64,000 bases of DNA from Shewanella zhangzhouensis (GCF_019457615.1 NZ_CP080414.1:2602501-2666500); one strand, 5' to 3'; numbered from the stretch's first letter, positions 9,290 through 18,532 are shown. Program-made: numbers and translations. The notes: generated by a model from the letters alone, not told the origin.

Positions 9290-9701
9290 CATATCGCCTG
9301 TCAGCGCAAAGGCGCGCCGTGTTACTAACTGACTTATACCCCTCACGCCACTTGCCGACAGGCGTTTCCATACCAGACAAACGCTCAACCACATGTGATA
9401 GCCCCAACAGACACGACTGAGCGCGTCCACAGTCCTGAGTTGAATGGGGATCTTTCCCGCATTTTTACTGTTGTTATTGGTACTTCACCGCCAAAATCGC
9501 TACAATTTTAATCGTCGCGCCAAACTTCAGGTAAGCATCCTGGAGGTGGCCGCACAAAAGGTTCCACTGCGATGGGGTTGTGTGTTGGCAAATACGTACA
9601 TCGTCAGGTAAATTAGTGCGATAAAAAACGGAACCTGCTGTTATTTTGGGGAAAACGCAAGAAGCGTCACCTTAACGGAATTGTTTTAAGGTATTGAGTA
9701 T
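9290..9701 (+). other. Intergenic region with candidate promoter and long leader
   Basis: About 410 bases after ppx carry no ORF. The best signal is TTGGTA (9477-9482) and TACAAT (9501-9506) with an 18-base spacer, a plausible sigma-70 promoter. It would give the small membrane-protein gene at 9702 a leader of about 190 bases. No clear terminator for ppx was found. Confidence 0.4.
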
Positions 9702-9899
9702 ATGGAAATCACCATCTTGTTGCTGTTGCTGCTGTTGGTAGTGCTGCATTGTCTGTTCGGATACAAGGCTCTGAGCAGTGAAGCCAAAATCAGTCAGGGG
9801 CAAAAATGCCTCTGGTGCGCACTGAGTCTTGGATTGGGTCCTGCCGGTTATTATTTTTATCAAGGGCTTATCCCCTGCGATATGCTTGGCAGAGATTAA
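9702..9899 (+). CDS. Small membrane protein of unknown function
   Basis: This 65-residue protein has an N-terminal segment of near-continuous Leu/Ile/Val (ITILLLLLLLVVLHCLF) and a second hydrophobic stretch (CLWCALSLGLGPAGYYF), so two membrane helices are likely. It has three cysteines and ends DMLGRD. AAGG lies about 10 bases before the ATG. A strong terminator follows immediately, which argues for a real transcription unit. I do not recognise the family. The leucine run comes partly from repeated TTG/CTG codons, so coding-bias tests may be misleading. Confidence 0.6.
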   Translation: MEITILLLLLLLVVLHCLFGYKALSSEAKISQGQKCLWCALSLGLGPAGYYFYQGLIPCDMLGRD

Positions 9900-9910
9900 T
9901 TCTCTTGTAC

Positions 9911-9940
9911 AAAAAAAGCCCCGGGAACCGGGGCTTTTTT
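9911..9940. terminator. Bidirectional terminator
   Basis: AAAAAAAGCCCCGG / CCGGGGCTTTTTT with a 3-base loop has T-runs on both strands. It serves the small membrane-protein gene and the convergent sulP gene. Confidence 0.85.
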
Positions 9941-9941
9941 G

Positions 9942-11720
9942 TTACAGATGGCTGTGTTCCAACACCAGGTCCAAATCCACAGGTCGCTTGAGCACCGGCG
10001 CCTGACCATCCGCCAAAGCCTGCTTGTAAGCCTGATTCATCTTGAGCGCAAGATAGAGGTCAGAACGGATGAGCAGCCCACCTTCCCCCGTGGGTATGCC
10101 CTGCGCCTCACACCAGGACAGCAACTGCCGCTTGCGGCCTGCCAAAATCAGCCGGATATGTCGGCGTTTCAGGAGTGCATATAAGTCCGACAACATGGCC
10201 ATCACACTGATGTCTGGGTGAGTAAAGCACGGCACCGCATCGATAATCACGCATTCCGGTGTTTCGGGCTCTGCGGCGATACGCTCCAAAAGACGGCGTT
10301 TGAAATAGCTGGCATTAAAGTAGGTGAGCGGCGAGTTGAAACGGTAGATAAATACCCCGGGCACGGCCACGGCTTTATCACTGCCATCCAGACTGCGCAG
10401 CGTGCCTTTGGCATCGAGTCCAAGGCATTGGTCGCTCGGGCGCATCACCACCTGCAAAAACTGAAACAGGCCCAGCAACACCGCCAGAGTAATACCCGGA
10501 ATAACCCCAATCAGCAACACGGCCACAAAGGTGGTCATAGCCAGTAAAAACGCCCTCTGATCGCGCTTTCTGAGTTTCCACAGGGTTTTCAGGTCCAGCA
10601 GTGACCAGGATGCCACCACAAGCACAACCCCCAGCGCCGCAGAGGGGATGAAGGCCAGTGGCGCGGTAAACAGCCAGGCGATAACGCCTATGATAAGCGC
10701 GGCAATCAGCGACACCAATTGCGTCTTGCCACCACTGGCATCATTCACCGCAGTACGGGAGTCGGCGCCGCTCACGGCAAAACCCTGCGATAGCGCCGAG
10801 GCGATATTGGCAATACCCAAGGCCCTGAATTCTTTGTCAGGGTCAATATCATAGCCATTTTTTGCAGCGAAGCTTCGTGCCGTGAGCATCATACTCACAA
10901 AGCTGACCATGGCGAGGTTCAGTGCCGGCATAACCAACTCACGGGCGATACCAATGTCAAAGGCAGGCATCTGCAGGGCCGGCATATTGATGCTTACGTC
11001 CCCCACCAGCGCCACATCAAACTGCTCCAGGTTTGCGGCCCAGGCCACCAGAGTAGACACCACTATCACCAACATGGCCGCTGGCCAGTTGGGCCTGAAA
11101 CGTTTGACCAAAAGGAAAATGAGCACGGCTCCCAGGCTCATCGCCAGGGTGGCCCAGTGAATTTGCGCCAGATATCCGGGCGCCGCAGCGATGCGGTCAA
11201 GTAAATAACGCTCATCAAAACTGAAGCCGAGAATTTTGGAGGCCTGACCCACGATAATGGTGATGGCTACACCGTTTAACAGCCCCATTAAGATGGGCTT
11301 TGACAGAAAATCAGCCAACACCCCCAATTTGAAACGACTGGCAATAAGACACCAGAATCCCGTCATGGCGGTCATGGTCATGGCCAATTGCCAGTGTTTG
11401 ATACTGTCGCCCGCCGCCAGCGGTGTCACCACAGCAGCCACCACGGCACAGGTTGCCGCATCGGGTCCCACTATCAACTGACGGGAGGTGCCAAACAGGG
11501 CGTAAACCATCATGGGCAGCACGCAGGAATACAGGCCCACCAAGGCGTTCACCCCGGTAAGCTGCGCATAGGCAATGGCCACAGGCAGCGCCACGGCACT
11601 CACAGAGAATGCCGCTCGCACATCATCTTTGAACCATTCTTTTCGGTAGTCTTTAAATGATGCCAGACCCGGCATCAGGGACAACAAACGAGACACACAG
11701 ACTCCTTTCGATCCATCCAT
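9942..11720 (-). CDS. SulP-family anion permease
   Basis: This 592-residue inner-membrane transporter has 12-14 predicted helices. The SulP core begins at LPVAIAYAQLTGVNALVGLYS and includes a Q-L-I-V-G-P-D-A motif. A C-terminal cytosolic STAS domain follows (about residues 430-560; VIIDAVPCFTHPDISVMAMLSDL). The substrate may be sulfate, bicarbonate or a dicarboxylate; sequence alone does not decide. The start is uncertain: ATG 11720 has AAGGCAGGGA close by, while GTG 11696 has AAAGGAG at 5 bases and gives a protein 8 residues shorter. No sulfate-assimilation or carbonic-anhydrase gene is adjacent. Confidence 0.88.
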   Translation of the reverse strand: MDGSKGVCVSRLLSLMPGLASFKDYRKEWFKDDVRAAFSVSAVALPVAIAYAQLTGVNALVGLYSCVLPMMVYALFGTSRQLIVGPDAATCAVVAAVVTPLAAGDSIKHWQLAMTMTAMTGFWCLIASRFKLGVLADFLSKPILMGLLNGVAITIIVGQASKILGFSFDERYLLDRIAAAPGYLAQIHWATLAMSLGAVLIFLLVKRFRPNWPAAMLVIVVSTLVAWAANLEQFDVALVGDVSINMPALQMPAFDIGIARELVMPALNLAMVSFVSMMLTARSFAAKNGYDIDPDKEFRALGIANIASALSQGFAVSGADSRTAVNDASGGKTQLVSLIAALIIGVIAWLFTAPLAFIPSAALGVVLVVASWSLLDLKTLWKLRKRDQRAFLLAMTTFVAVLLIGVIPGITLAVLLGLFQFLQVVMRPSDQCLGLDAKGTLRSLDGSDKAVAVPGVFIYRFNSPLTYFNASYFKRRLLERIAAEPETPECVIIDAVPCFTHPDISVMAMLSDLYALLKRRHIRLILAGRKRQLLSWCEAQGIPTGEGGLLIRSDLYLALKMNQAYKQALADGQAPVLKRPVDLDLVLEHSHL

Positions 11721-11784
11721 TCCCTGCCTTATCGTTGAATTAGCTTAGTTTGTCTATCCCTGCCAGTAAAAATAAATCCATTGA

Positions 11785-12393
11785 CTACATCAATATCATT
11801 GGCAGTGTCAGCAACAAGGCCAGCGCCATCAGCTGGTTAAAGGTGCGCTGACGCCCCGGTGTGTGCAAAAAGCGGCCAATGGCTTGCCCCAACACCACCC
11901 AGGTAAAGGATGCCGGCAATCCAACCACGTTAAACACCAATACCATCACCAGCGCGCTGAGCCAGTACTGGTCTCCTGCGAGGGTAAAGGCACTGCACAG
12001 GGTCATCACCGCGAGCCAACTCTTGGGATTTATCCATTGGAACATTGCCGCCTCCATAAGCCCCATGGGCCGGTTACGACCGGATGCGGACTGCCCCCCG
12101 GTAGGCGCGGTGGCAATTTTAAAGGCAAGCCATAAAAGATACGCCAATGACACGGTTTTAAGGATTTGATGCAGCAGCGGAAAACTTTCAAACAAGGCGC
12201 CAAGCCCCAACAGCATGGCCAGATGCAGTGAGGTGGTGCCCAACCTTATGCCTACAATATGGCGAACACTCTGACGGATACCGAAGGTCGCCCCGGACTG
12301 AGCCAACAACAGGTTGTTGGGACCCGGGGTCATGGTCATAGTGGCGCAAAATACAGCGGCAGAAAGGGTCAATGCCGTCAGGGTCATTTCCAT
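11785..12393 (-). CDS. LysE-family exporter
   Basis: This 202-residue inner-membrane protein has about six helices. The LysE/RhtB signature is MTPGPNNLLLAQSGATFGIRQSVRHIVGIRLG, followed by the motif INPKSWLAVM. ATG 12393 is chosen over the open-frame start at 12453 because GGAG lies 8 bases upstream and the protein then has the family length. Such exporters release amino acids or related small metabolites; the substrate cannot be read from the sequence. It is divergent from a MocR regulator 99 bases away, the usual arrangement when the regulator controls the exporter. Confidence 0.87.
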   Translation of the reverse strand: MEMTLTALTLSAAVFCATMTMTPGPNNLLLAQSGATFGIRQSVRHIVGIRLGTTSLHLAMLLGLGALFESFPLLHQILKTVSLAYLLWLAFKIATAPTGGQSASGRNRPMGLMEAAMFQWINPKSWLAVMTLCSAFTLAGDQYWLSALVMVLVFNVVGLPASFTWVVLGQAIGRFLHTPGRQRTFNQLMALALLLTLPMILM

Positions 12394-12403
12394 GCAGTAA
12401 ACT

Positions 12404-12507
12404 CCAAATTGTATGGATGCAATAAAAGGATGATTCCGAACAATTATTGCCATACTATAGAGCCCATAAAACAGATCAATCGGAATATTGTCATGCGTAC
12501 AATTTGG
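12404..12507. promoter_or_regulatory. Candidate MocR operator repeats between the lysE-type and mocR-type genes
   Basis: CCAAATTGTATG (12404-12415) is repeated inverted as CGTACAATTTGG (12496-12507), matching 11 of 12 bases. Inside lies a second pair, GTATGG (12411-12416) and CCATAC (12450-12455), flanked by CAATAA and TTATTG. The outer copies cover the exporter ribosome site and the regulator start codon. The symmetry suggests autoregulation by the MocR protein. Confidence 0.45.
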
Positions 12508-13836
12508 ACGCCCAAGCTGGAAAACTTCAGTGGCAGTAAGTATGAACAGCTGGCGAATGCCATAGGCGATGCGATTACCCGGGGAGAGCTGGCGCCCGGT
12601 TCCAAACTACCGCCACAGCGCCGACTCGCCGATGCACTCGGTGTCACTCTGGGCACTGTCACCCGTGCTTACACCAAAGCCATCTATCGTGGCTGGGTGG
12701 AAGCGCGTGTCGGTGATGGCACCTATGTGCGCATGGGGGAGCCGAAAAGCACAGGCCCCCTCGATTTGGCAACTTGCCAGCAGGCAGTCACCGATCAAGC
12801 CGCAATCCTCGGAGAAGTGATGAGCCGCATGGGACGCGATCCGGTTCGTTTGGCCGGCCTGCTGGATTACCACACGGCAAATCTGGAGGCGCAGCAAGAG
12901 ACTGTGCTGACGTTTTTAACCCGGACCGGCGTCGATGATTTTGGGGGTAAACTGGTTTTTACCCAGGGGGCGCAGCAGGGGCTGTATGCCGCACTCGCCG
13001 CCCTGTGTGAACCCGGCGACTGGGTATTGCATGAGGCCTGGTGTTACCCGGGGCTGAATCGCGCCGCCGAAGCCCTGGGCCTGAATCTGTGCGGCGTGCC
13101 ATTGGTGGACGATGGTCTTAATCTGGACGAACTGGCCGCCTGCATCGACAAACACAGGCCCAAGGTCATTTACCTGACCCCCAACAGCCAGAATCCTGGC
13201 TGCATAGGCTACAGTGAGGCGCAGCGGCAACGTATTCTGGCTCTGGCCAGAGCCCACGACATCATCATTATTGAAGATGATGTGAATTACTGCACGTCAG
13301 AGGAGTGGAGTGCTCCCATTTGGCAACTGGCCGCGGATGCGCAATCTGTGGTGTATTTAAGCAGTCTGTCGAAGCGGTTTGCCGGAGGCATTCGCTTTGG
13401 CTTTATGTTGCTGCCTGCAAGATTGCAGCCCAGGGTCAATCGCATCATACATGCCCACTGCTGGATGATGTCGCCGCTGCTGATTGAAATTGGCTGTGAA
13501 CTTATCCGCTCTGGGGGCATTCACCAACACAGAGACACCTGGATAGCCTCATTGCAACAGCGATTTTTGACCATGGCAGAATCCCTTGAGCTTGAAGCCA
13601 AAAGTCGCGGACTTAACGGGCGCCTGACCCTGCCAGAAGGTTTCAGGGCCAGCAATGTGATAGCGGCGCTCGCCTCAAAAGGCATACTGGCCCGCAGTCT
13701 TGCGGACTTTGGCGGCCCGGCAAACGGCATTCGATTCAGCCTGGGTCGTATTCCACGGGGCGAAGAAGACGAGGTATTCGACAGGATCCAAAGCACCCTG
13801 ACTGAAGTCCTCAATCAGGGCATTGCCGTGGTTTAA
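12493..13836 (+). CDS. MocR-family transcriptional regulator
   Basis: This 447-residue regulator has an N-terminal GntR winged helix (about residues 10-75: YEQLANAIGDAITRGELAPG, then LPPQRRLADALGVTLGTVTRAY) fused to a fold-I aminotransferase domain. The PLP lysine is in YLSSLSKRFAGGIRFGF; YLTPNSQNPGC and the Asp of IIEDDVNYC are also conserved. MocR proteins usually bind PLP as a sensor and do not act as transaminases. I start at ATG 12493 since the longer frame runs into the divergent exporter; no strong ribosome site is visible. The probable target is the divergent exporter. Confidence 0.88.
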   Translation: MRTIWTPKLENFSGSKYEQLANAIGDAITRGELAPGSKLPPQRRLADALGVTLGTVTRAYTKAIYRGWVEARVGDGTYVRMGEPKSTGPLDLATCQQAVTDQAAILGEVMSRMGRDPVRLAGLLDYHTANLEAQQETVLTFLTRTGVDDFGGKLVFTQGAQQGLYAALAALCEPGDWVLHEAWCYPGLNRAAEALGLNLCGVPLVDDGLNLDELAACIDKHRPKVIYLTPNSQNPGCIGYSEAQRQRILALARAHDIIIIEDDVNYCTSEEWSAPIWQLAADAQSVVYLSSLSKRFAGGIRFGFMLLPARLQPRVNRIIHAHCWMMSPLLIEIGCELIRSGGIHQHRDTWIASLQQRFLTMAESLELEAKSRGLNGRLTLPEGFRASNVIAALASKGILARSLADFGGPANGIRFSLGRIPRGEEDEVFDRIQSTLTEVLNQGIAVV

Positions 13837-13865
13837 ATTCACGGCCCTCACCGATGCCTGCAGAC

Positions 13866-13893
13866 AAAGCAATTGGAGGGCAACAATTGCTTT
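13866..13893. repeat. Perfect inverted repeat after the mocR-type gene
   Basis: AAAGCAATTG and CAATTGCTTT form 10-base perfect arms around an 8-base centre, with a third CAATTG just after. There is no T-run, so it could be a weak terminator of the mocR-type gene or an operator for the efflux gene at 14023. Confidence 0.4.
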
Positions 13894-14022
13894 CAATTGT
13901 CTCTCCCGGCGGTGCTGGCAGTTGCCGGCACAGTCACCTAGGATGGGAGATTCGCCGCGGCTGGGGAGTCGCAGCCCATAGATTTATCGCCTGATTATTC
14001 ATTTTCACCACGAGAGGTAACA

Positions 14023-15228
14023 GTGGGTTCACCGACAGAAGCGCAAGCACGCACATCAGGGCTCAACAGGGCCTTTTTAATTCCCTTGCTGGCCGCCATT
14101 GTGGCCATTACGCCGCTGGCCATTGATATGTATTTGCCGGCGATGTCCGCTATTGCGCTGAGTCTGGGCTCGGATGTGACCCATGTACAGCAGAGTCTCA
14201 GTGTATACCTCGCCGGTTACGCCTGCGGCTTGTTGCTGTTTGGTCCCCTGGCTGACAGATACGGCCGCCGTCCGCTGGTGCTGTTTGGGCTTACAGGCTT
14301 TGGAATTTGCAGCTTGCTCTTATCCCATGTCAGCACCCCTGAAGCCTTTTTCGGGCTGCGTTTTTTTCAGGCCATGATTGGCTCTGCCGCCACAGTGGTG
14401 GTACCCGGCTATGTAAAAATTCTCTATGGGGACAATACAGCCAAGGGCATGTCCTACGTGAGCCTTATCATGATGCTGGCGCCCCTGATTGGCCCCAGTA
14501 TCGGCAGTTTTATTCTGGGCTTCAGCCACTGGGAGATGATTTTCTATGTCCTCTCGGGTTATGCGCTGCTGGCGCTGACACTGGTGTACTTTGGCTTGCA
14601 CATTCCGGAAGTAAAAACAGAGAAACATCAAAGGCCCGGGTTTATTCAAGCCTATCGCACCGTACTGACCCGCGCCGGCGTGAAGGGCTTTATCGCCAGC
14701 GGCGTACTCACCTCCTTCGCGTTTTTCTGTTACCTCACCGCCTCTCCCTTTGTATTTATGGAGGTTTACGGGCTGGACAGCCAACACTTTGCCATGGTGT
14801 TTGCGTCAAACGTGGGCGCCCTGATGCTCGCCAATATTCTCAACTCGCGAATAGTGGGCCGTTTTGGCTCGCTGAGGCTGCTCAGGGCCTCGACCCTATG
14901 CGGTCTGGTCTTTGCCCTGCTGCTGTGCGCCGCCAACACCATTGAACTGGGGCTGTATGGCACTTTGCTGACCCTGATACCCTTGATGGCTTGCCTCGGC
15001 ATTATGTCGGTAAATGCTGATGCCATAGTGCTGCTCAAGTTTCAGCGGGAAACAGGCACGGCCACCGCCGTGATAGGTACCCTCAGATTCGGGATTGGTG
15101 CATTGGCCGGGCCTCTGCTGGCGGCATTTTACACAGGCACTGCCCTGCCGTTTTCGGCACTGATGCTGTTTTCGGTACTGCTGGCCGGAGTGTGTCAGCA
15201 CCTCGCCAGACGCGCCTCGATTGAATAA
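14023..15228 (+). CDS. Bcr/CflA-family drug efflux transporter
   Basis: This 401-residue major-facilitator transporter has 12 predicted helices. The subfamily signature LAIDMYLPAMSAIA lies in helix 1 and motif A, GPLADRYGRRPLVLFGL, follows helix 2. The family exports chloramphenicol, bicyclomycin or sulfonamide-type compounds, and some members export cysteine or peptides, by proton antiport. The start is GTG 14023 with GAGAGG 5 bases upstream. It is a single gene with no local regulator other than the MocR gene upstream on the same strand, which ends 186 bases earlier. Confidence 0.88.
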   Translation: MGSPTEAQARTSGLNRAFLIPLLAAIVAITPLAIDMYLPAMSAIALSLGSDVTHVQQSLSVYLAGYACGLLLFGPLADRYGRRPLVLFGLTGFGICSLLLSHVSTPEAFFGLRFFQAMIGSAATVVVPGYVKILYGDNTAKGMSYVSLIMMLAPLIGPSIGSFILGFSHWEMIFYVLSGYALLALTLVYFGLHIPEVKTEKHQRPGFIQAYRTVLTRAGVKGFIASGVLTSFAFFCYLTASPFVFMEVYGLDSQHFAMVFASNVGALMLANILNSRIVGRFGSLRLLRASTLCGLVFALLLCAANTIELGLYGTLLTLIPLMACLGIMSVNADAIVLLKFQRETGTATAVIGTLRFGIGALAGPLLAAFYTGTALPFSALMLFSVLLAGVCQHLARRASIE

Positions 15229-15611
15229 TCTGCAATTGCTTGCTTTCAGGCCACATATAGCATAACTGGCCTGAAAGTGATCTATTTATAATTAATTTCA
15301 AATGTTTAGCTGGAACACCCTGACTTATTCCTGGGCACTAACTCCCGTCTCTCTTCCCCGCTGATGTTGAATTTTCTTTAAGTTCGTTGTTTTTTTTGAA
15401 TTCAGGCTTGAATTTAACCAGTCTTTTTTGAAAGATGAATGCCTGTCCATCTGTGACAGTTGCCCGGCTCGCTTCACCCAAGTGAGCGTTTCTTACCGGA
15501 ATATGGGCAATTGAGCGAGTTTCTGGTACCCCAGGAGCTTGGTTTTAGAGCGATTACCGTCGCTGTAACAAGTACTGTTTACCGTAACGGTATCTTTTTG
15601 AGGATGCACGA
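15229..15611. other. Intergenic region upstream of ilvIH
   Basis: About 380 bases. An inverted repeat TTTCAGGCCA (15244-15253) / TGGCCTGAAA (15267-15276) follows the efflux gene but lacks a T-run. The stretch 15360-15440 is AT-rich with three TTGAATT repeats, which could suit Lrp-type binding. TACCGT occurs at 15555 and in the near-perfect palindrome TACCGTAACGGTA (15580-15592), just before the ilvI ribosome site. No attenuator-type leader peptide rich in Leu/Ile/Val was found. Confidence 0.45.
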
Positions 15612-17333
15612 ATGGAAAAGCTTTCCGGCGCCAGCATGATTGTTCGATCCCTTATTGATGAAGGCGTAAAACACATTTTCGGTTATCCAGGTGGTTCTGT
15701 ACTGGATATCTACGATGCCCTCCATGAAAGTTCAAATATAGAGCACATTCTGGTTCGCCATGAACAGGCCGCCGTACACATGGCCGACGGCTATGCCCGT
15801 GCCACGGGTGATGTGGGCGTGGTACTGGTAACCTCAGGCCCCGGCGCCACCAACGCCATCACAGGCATTGCCACCGCGTATATGGACTCGGTCCCGCTGG
15901 TTATCCTGTCCGGTCAGGTGCCATCGAGCCTGATTGGCAACGACGCCTTTCAGGAATGCGACATGATTGGCATCTCAAGACCCATAGTGAAGCACTCGTT
16001 TCTGGTAAAAGACCCCACCGAAATACCCGAAACCATTAAGAAAGCCTTTTACATTGCCGCGACCGGCCGTCCAGGCCCAGTGGTTGTGGACTTGCCCAAG
16101 GACACCCTGAACCCGGCGATCAAGTTCGACTATGAGTACCCCTCAGAGGTGAAAATGCGCTCTTACAACCCCACGGTGACAGGTCATAAAGGCCAAATCC
16201 GCCGGGGTTTGCAGGCCCTCCTCAATGCCAAAAAGCCGGTACTTTATGTAGGCGGCGGCGCTATTATTTCGAGCTGCGACAAACAAATTCTGGCACTGTC
16301 GGAGCGGCTGAATATTCCTGTGGTCAACACCCTGATGGGCCTTGGCGCTTTTCCCGGCACCCACCCCAACAACATAGGTATGCTGGGTATGCACGGCACC
16401 TATGAAGCCAACATGACCATGCATAACAGCGATCTGATTTTTGGTATTGGGGTGCGTTTTGATGACCGCACCACCAATAACGTGCAGAAATACTGCCCCA
16501 ACGCCACAGTGCTGCATATCGATATCGACCCTTCATCCATCTCCAAAACGGTACAGGCCCATATCCCCATCGTAGGCAGTGCCGACAAGGTACTGGATGA
16601 AATGCTGTCGCTGCTGGACGGCGACGCCGCAATGCGAAACGATGAAGGCGCCATCGACTGCTGGTGGAATGACATCAATCAGTGGCGTGCCCGCAAGTGT
16701 CTGGCATACGAGACCAACAGCGAGAAAATCAAACCGCAGCAAGTGATAGAAACCCTCTATCGCCTTACCAAGGGCGATGCCTATGTAAGTTCCGATGTGG
16801 GTCAGCATCAGATGTTTGCGGCCCTGTACTACCCCTTTGATAAGCCAAGACGCTGGATAAATTCAGGGGGCCTCGGCACCATGGGCTTTGGTTTGCCCGC
16901 CGCCATGGGGGTGAAGATGGCCATGCCCGATGAAACCGTGGTATGTGTCACCGGCGATGGCTCCATTCAGATGAATATTCAGGAGCTTTCTACCGCGCTG
17001 CAATACGATGTGCCGGTAAAAATCATCAACCTTAACAACCGTTTCCTGGGTATGGTAAAGCAGTGGCAAGACATGATTTATTCAGGTCGTCACTCCCACT
17101 CCTACATGGACTCAGTACCGGACTTTGCCAAGATTGCCGAGGCCTATGGCCATGTAGGCATTACCATCAGCCGCCCGGAGGAGCTGGAGCCCAAGCTTGC
17201 CGAAGCCCTGTCGATGACCGACAGACTGGTGTTTGTAGACATTAATGTCGATGAAACTGAGCACGTTTACCCCATGCAAATTCGCGGGGGCGCGATGAAT
17301 GACATGTGGCTGAGCAAAACGGAGAGAAGCTGA
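15612..17333 (+). CDS. ilvI: Acetolactate synthase large subunit
   Basis: This 573-residue thiamine-diphosphate enzyme makes acetolactate or acetohydroxybutyrate, the first common step to valine, leucine and isoleucine. The catalytic Glu is in [17 protein letters not shown]. The ThDP/Mg motif is [20 protein letters not shown] followed by [14 protein letters not shown]. The FAD-domain region [16 protein letters not shown] is intact. The small-subunit gene overlaps by one base (TGATG), so translation is coupled. Length and partner type favour the IlvIH isozyme over IlvBN or IlvGM. Confidence 0.95.
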   Translation: MEKLSGASMIVRSLIDEGVKHIFGYPGGSVLDIYDALHESSNIEHILVRHEQAAVHMADGYARATGDVGVVLVTSGPGATNAITGIATAYMDSVPLVILSGQVPSSLIGNDAFQECDMIGISRPIVKHSFLVKDPTEIPETIKKAFYIAATGRPGPVVVDLPKDTLNPAIKFDYEYPSEVKMRSYNPTVTGHKGQIRRGLQALLNAKKPVLYVGGGAIISSCDKQILALSERLNIPVVNTLMGLGAFPGTHPNNIGMLGMHGTYEANMTMHNSDLIFGIGVRFDDRTTNNVQKYCPNATVLHIDIDPSSISKTVQAHIPIVGSADKVLDEMLSLLDGDAAMRNDEGAIDCWWNDINQWRARKCLAYETNSEKIKPQQVIETLYRLTKGDAYVSSDVGQHQMFAALYYPFDKPRRWINSGGLGTMGFGLPAAMGVKMAMPDETVVCVTGDGSIQMNIQELSTALQYDVPVKIINLNNRFLGMVKQWQDMIYSGRHSHSYMDSVPDFAKIAEAYGHVGITISRPEELEPKLAEALSMTDRLVFVDINVDETEHVYPMQIRGGAMNDMWLSKTERS

Positions 17334-17827
17334 TGCGCCGAATTATATCTGTACTTTTGGAAAACCAACCCGGTGCCCTTTCCCGTGTCGTTGGCCTGTT
17401 TTCCCAGCGTGGCTATAACATCGAGTGTCTGACAGTGGCACCAACAGACGATGCCACCCTGTCGCGGATGAATATCACCGTTGCGGCGGATGAAATGGTG
17501 CTCGAGCAAATCGAGAAGCAGCTGCACAAGCTGATTGACGTGCTCAAAGTCTCCAACATCACTGAATCGGCCCATATTGAGCGTGAGCTGGCATTGGTGA
17601 AGGTAAAGGCCCAAGCGGAAGTGCGTGAAGAAATCAAACGCAGCGCCGATATCTTCCGTGGCCAAATCGTCGACGTCACCTCCAGCCACTACACCATCCA
17701 ACTTGCCGGTACCACAGAGAAGCTGGACGCCTTTATCAATGCACTGGCGGAAGTCACCAAGGTGGTGGAAGTATCACGCTCCGGTGTGGTGGGCCTGTCC
17801 CGCGGTGATAAGTCCATGCGGGCATAA
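17333..17827 (+). CDS. ilvH: Acetolactate synthase small subunit
   Basis: This 164-residue regulatory subunit has an N-terminal ACT domain ([40 protein letters not shown]) and a C-terminal ALS small-subunit domain (AEVREEIKRSADIFRGQIVD). It binds valine for feedback inhibition and activates IlvI. The start is the ATG that overlaps the ilvI stop, with GGAG 8 bases upstream; the open frame extends 27 bases further up but that region belongs to ilvI. A strong terminator follows. Confidence 0.95.
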   Translation: MRRIISVLLENQPGALSRVVGLFSQRGYNIECLTVAPTDDATLSRMNITVAADEMVLEQIEKQLHKLIDVLKVSNITESAHIERELALVKVKAQAEVREEIKRSADIFRGQIVDVTSSHYTIQLAGTTEKLDAFINALAEVTKVVEVSRSGVVGLSRGDKSMRA

Positions 17828-17854
17828 CACCAGCAACGCCATGCCGCAAAACGT

Positions 17855-17882
17855 AAAACGCCAGTCTCAGACTGGCGTTTTG
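17855..17882 (+). terminator. Terminator of ilvIH
   Basis: AAAACGCCAGTCT / AGACTGGCGTTTT with a one-base centre is followed by GTATTT. Confidence 0.85.
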
Positions 17883-17934
17883 TATTTATTGAGGCAACTC
17901 AGCACTCAAATAGCGCTGATTGCCTTATCAGGGC

Positions 17935-18378
17935 TTATTCGACATTTTCCAGCACGGGGCGCGAACCGATTTCAATCTTGCGTGGTTTCAGCGCTTCGGG
18001 GATTTCCCGCACCAGGTCGATATTCAGCAAGCCATGTTCAAGATAGGCGCCGGTCACGGTCACATAATCTGCCAGCTGGAAAGTGCGCTCAAAGCCTCGC
18101 TCGGCGATGCCCTGGTACAGATATTTGCGCTCAGCGGCCTTATCTTGCTTGTTGCCTTTGACGACCAGCTTGTCGCCTTCGCTGCTGATCTCAAGCTCCT
18201 CCATCGAGAAACCTGCTACGGCCATGGTAATGCGATAACGGTTTTCACCGAGCAGCTCGATATTGTAAGGGGGGTAACCGTTGTTGCCATTGTTGGCGGC
18301 AGCATGTTCGGCCAATTGGGCAAGGCGGTCAAAACCAATGGCACTGCGGTAAAGTGGGGTCAAATCGTAATTACGCAT
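17935..18378 (-). CDS. ibpA: Small heat-shock protein IbpA/IbpB
   Basis: This 147-residue Hsp20 holds aggregating proteins in a refoldable state for DnaK/ClpB. The N-terminus [19 protein letters not shown] is typical of IbpA. The alpha-crystallin domain covers about residues 35-125 ([33 protein letters not shown]). ATG 18378 is chosen over the frame start at 18474: it has GAGGA upstream and the extra residues are non-conserved. The upstream region carries a sigma-32-like promoter and an RNA thermometer, described separately. Confidence 0.95.
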   Translation of the reverse strand: MRNYDLTPLYRSAIGFDRLAQLAEHAAANNGNNGYPPYNIELLGENRYRITMAVAGFSMEELEISSEGDKLVVKGNKQDKAAERKYLYQGIAERGFERTFQLADYVTVTGAYLEHGLLNIDLVREIPEALKPRKIEIGSRPVLENVE

Positions 18379-18486
18379 TCTGTATATCCTCATCATAAGC
18401 AATATAGTAAGCGGGCCGACCGGGTCGCACCCTGAGAAATAAGGTATCCCCGAAGGCGATACCCGAGCCCTCATCGAGCGGCTCTG
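18379..18486 (-). promoter_or_regulatory. ROSE-type RNA thermometer in the ibpA leader
   Basis: The leader RNA can fold a hairpin at 18383-18406 in which UAUAUUGCU pairs with AGGAUAUA of the ribosome site. Five Watson-Crick pairs and a U-G pair are followed by a bulged G inside UUGCU and the pairs C-G and U-A over a 7-base loop. The UUGCU/AGGA element with its bulged G is the hallmark of ROSE thermometers. Two further hairpins lie 5' (arms GGTATC/GATACC at 18443-18463; GAGCC/GGCTC at 18465-18484), as in known ibpA ROSE elements. Heat would melt the weak stem and expose the site. Confidence 0.75.
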
Positions 18487-18492
18487 AAACCT

Positions 18493-18521
18493 ATTTGGGG
18501 TTTGGTGATTCAGAAATCAAG
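18493..18521 (-). promoter_or_regulatory. Sigma-32-like promoter of ibpA
   Basis: On the minus strand CTTGAT (18521-18516) is followed after 15 bases by CCCCAAAT (18500-18493), close to the heat-shock consensus CTTGAA / CCCCATNT. Transcription would begin near 18486, at the 5' edge of the thermometer. Confidence 0.65.
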
Positions 18522-18532
18522 GCCAGAAAAGT

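Noticed and set aside
15435..15485. Possible 16-residue leader peptide before ilvI
   Set aside because: MNACPSVTVARLASPK has no run of Leu, Ile or Val codons and no terminator/antiterminator pair follows it.
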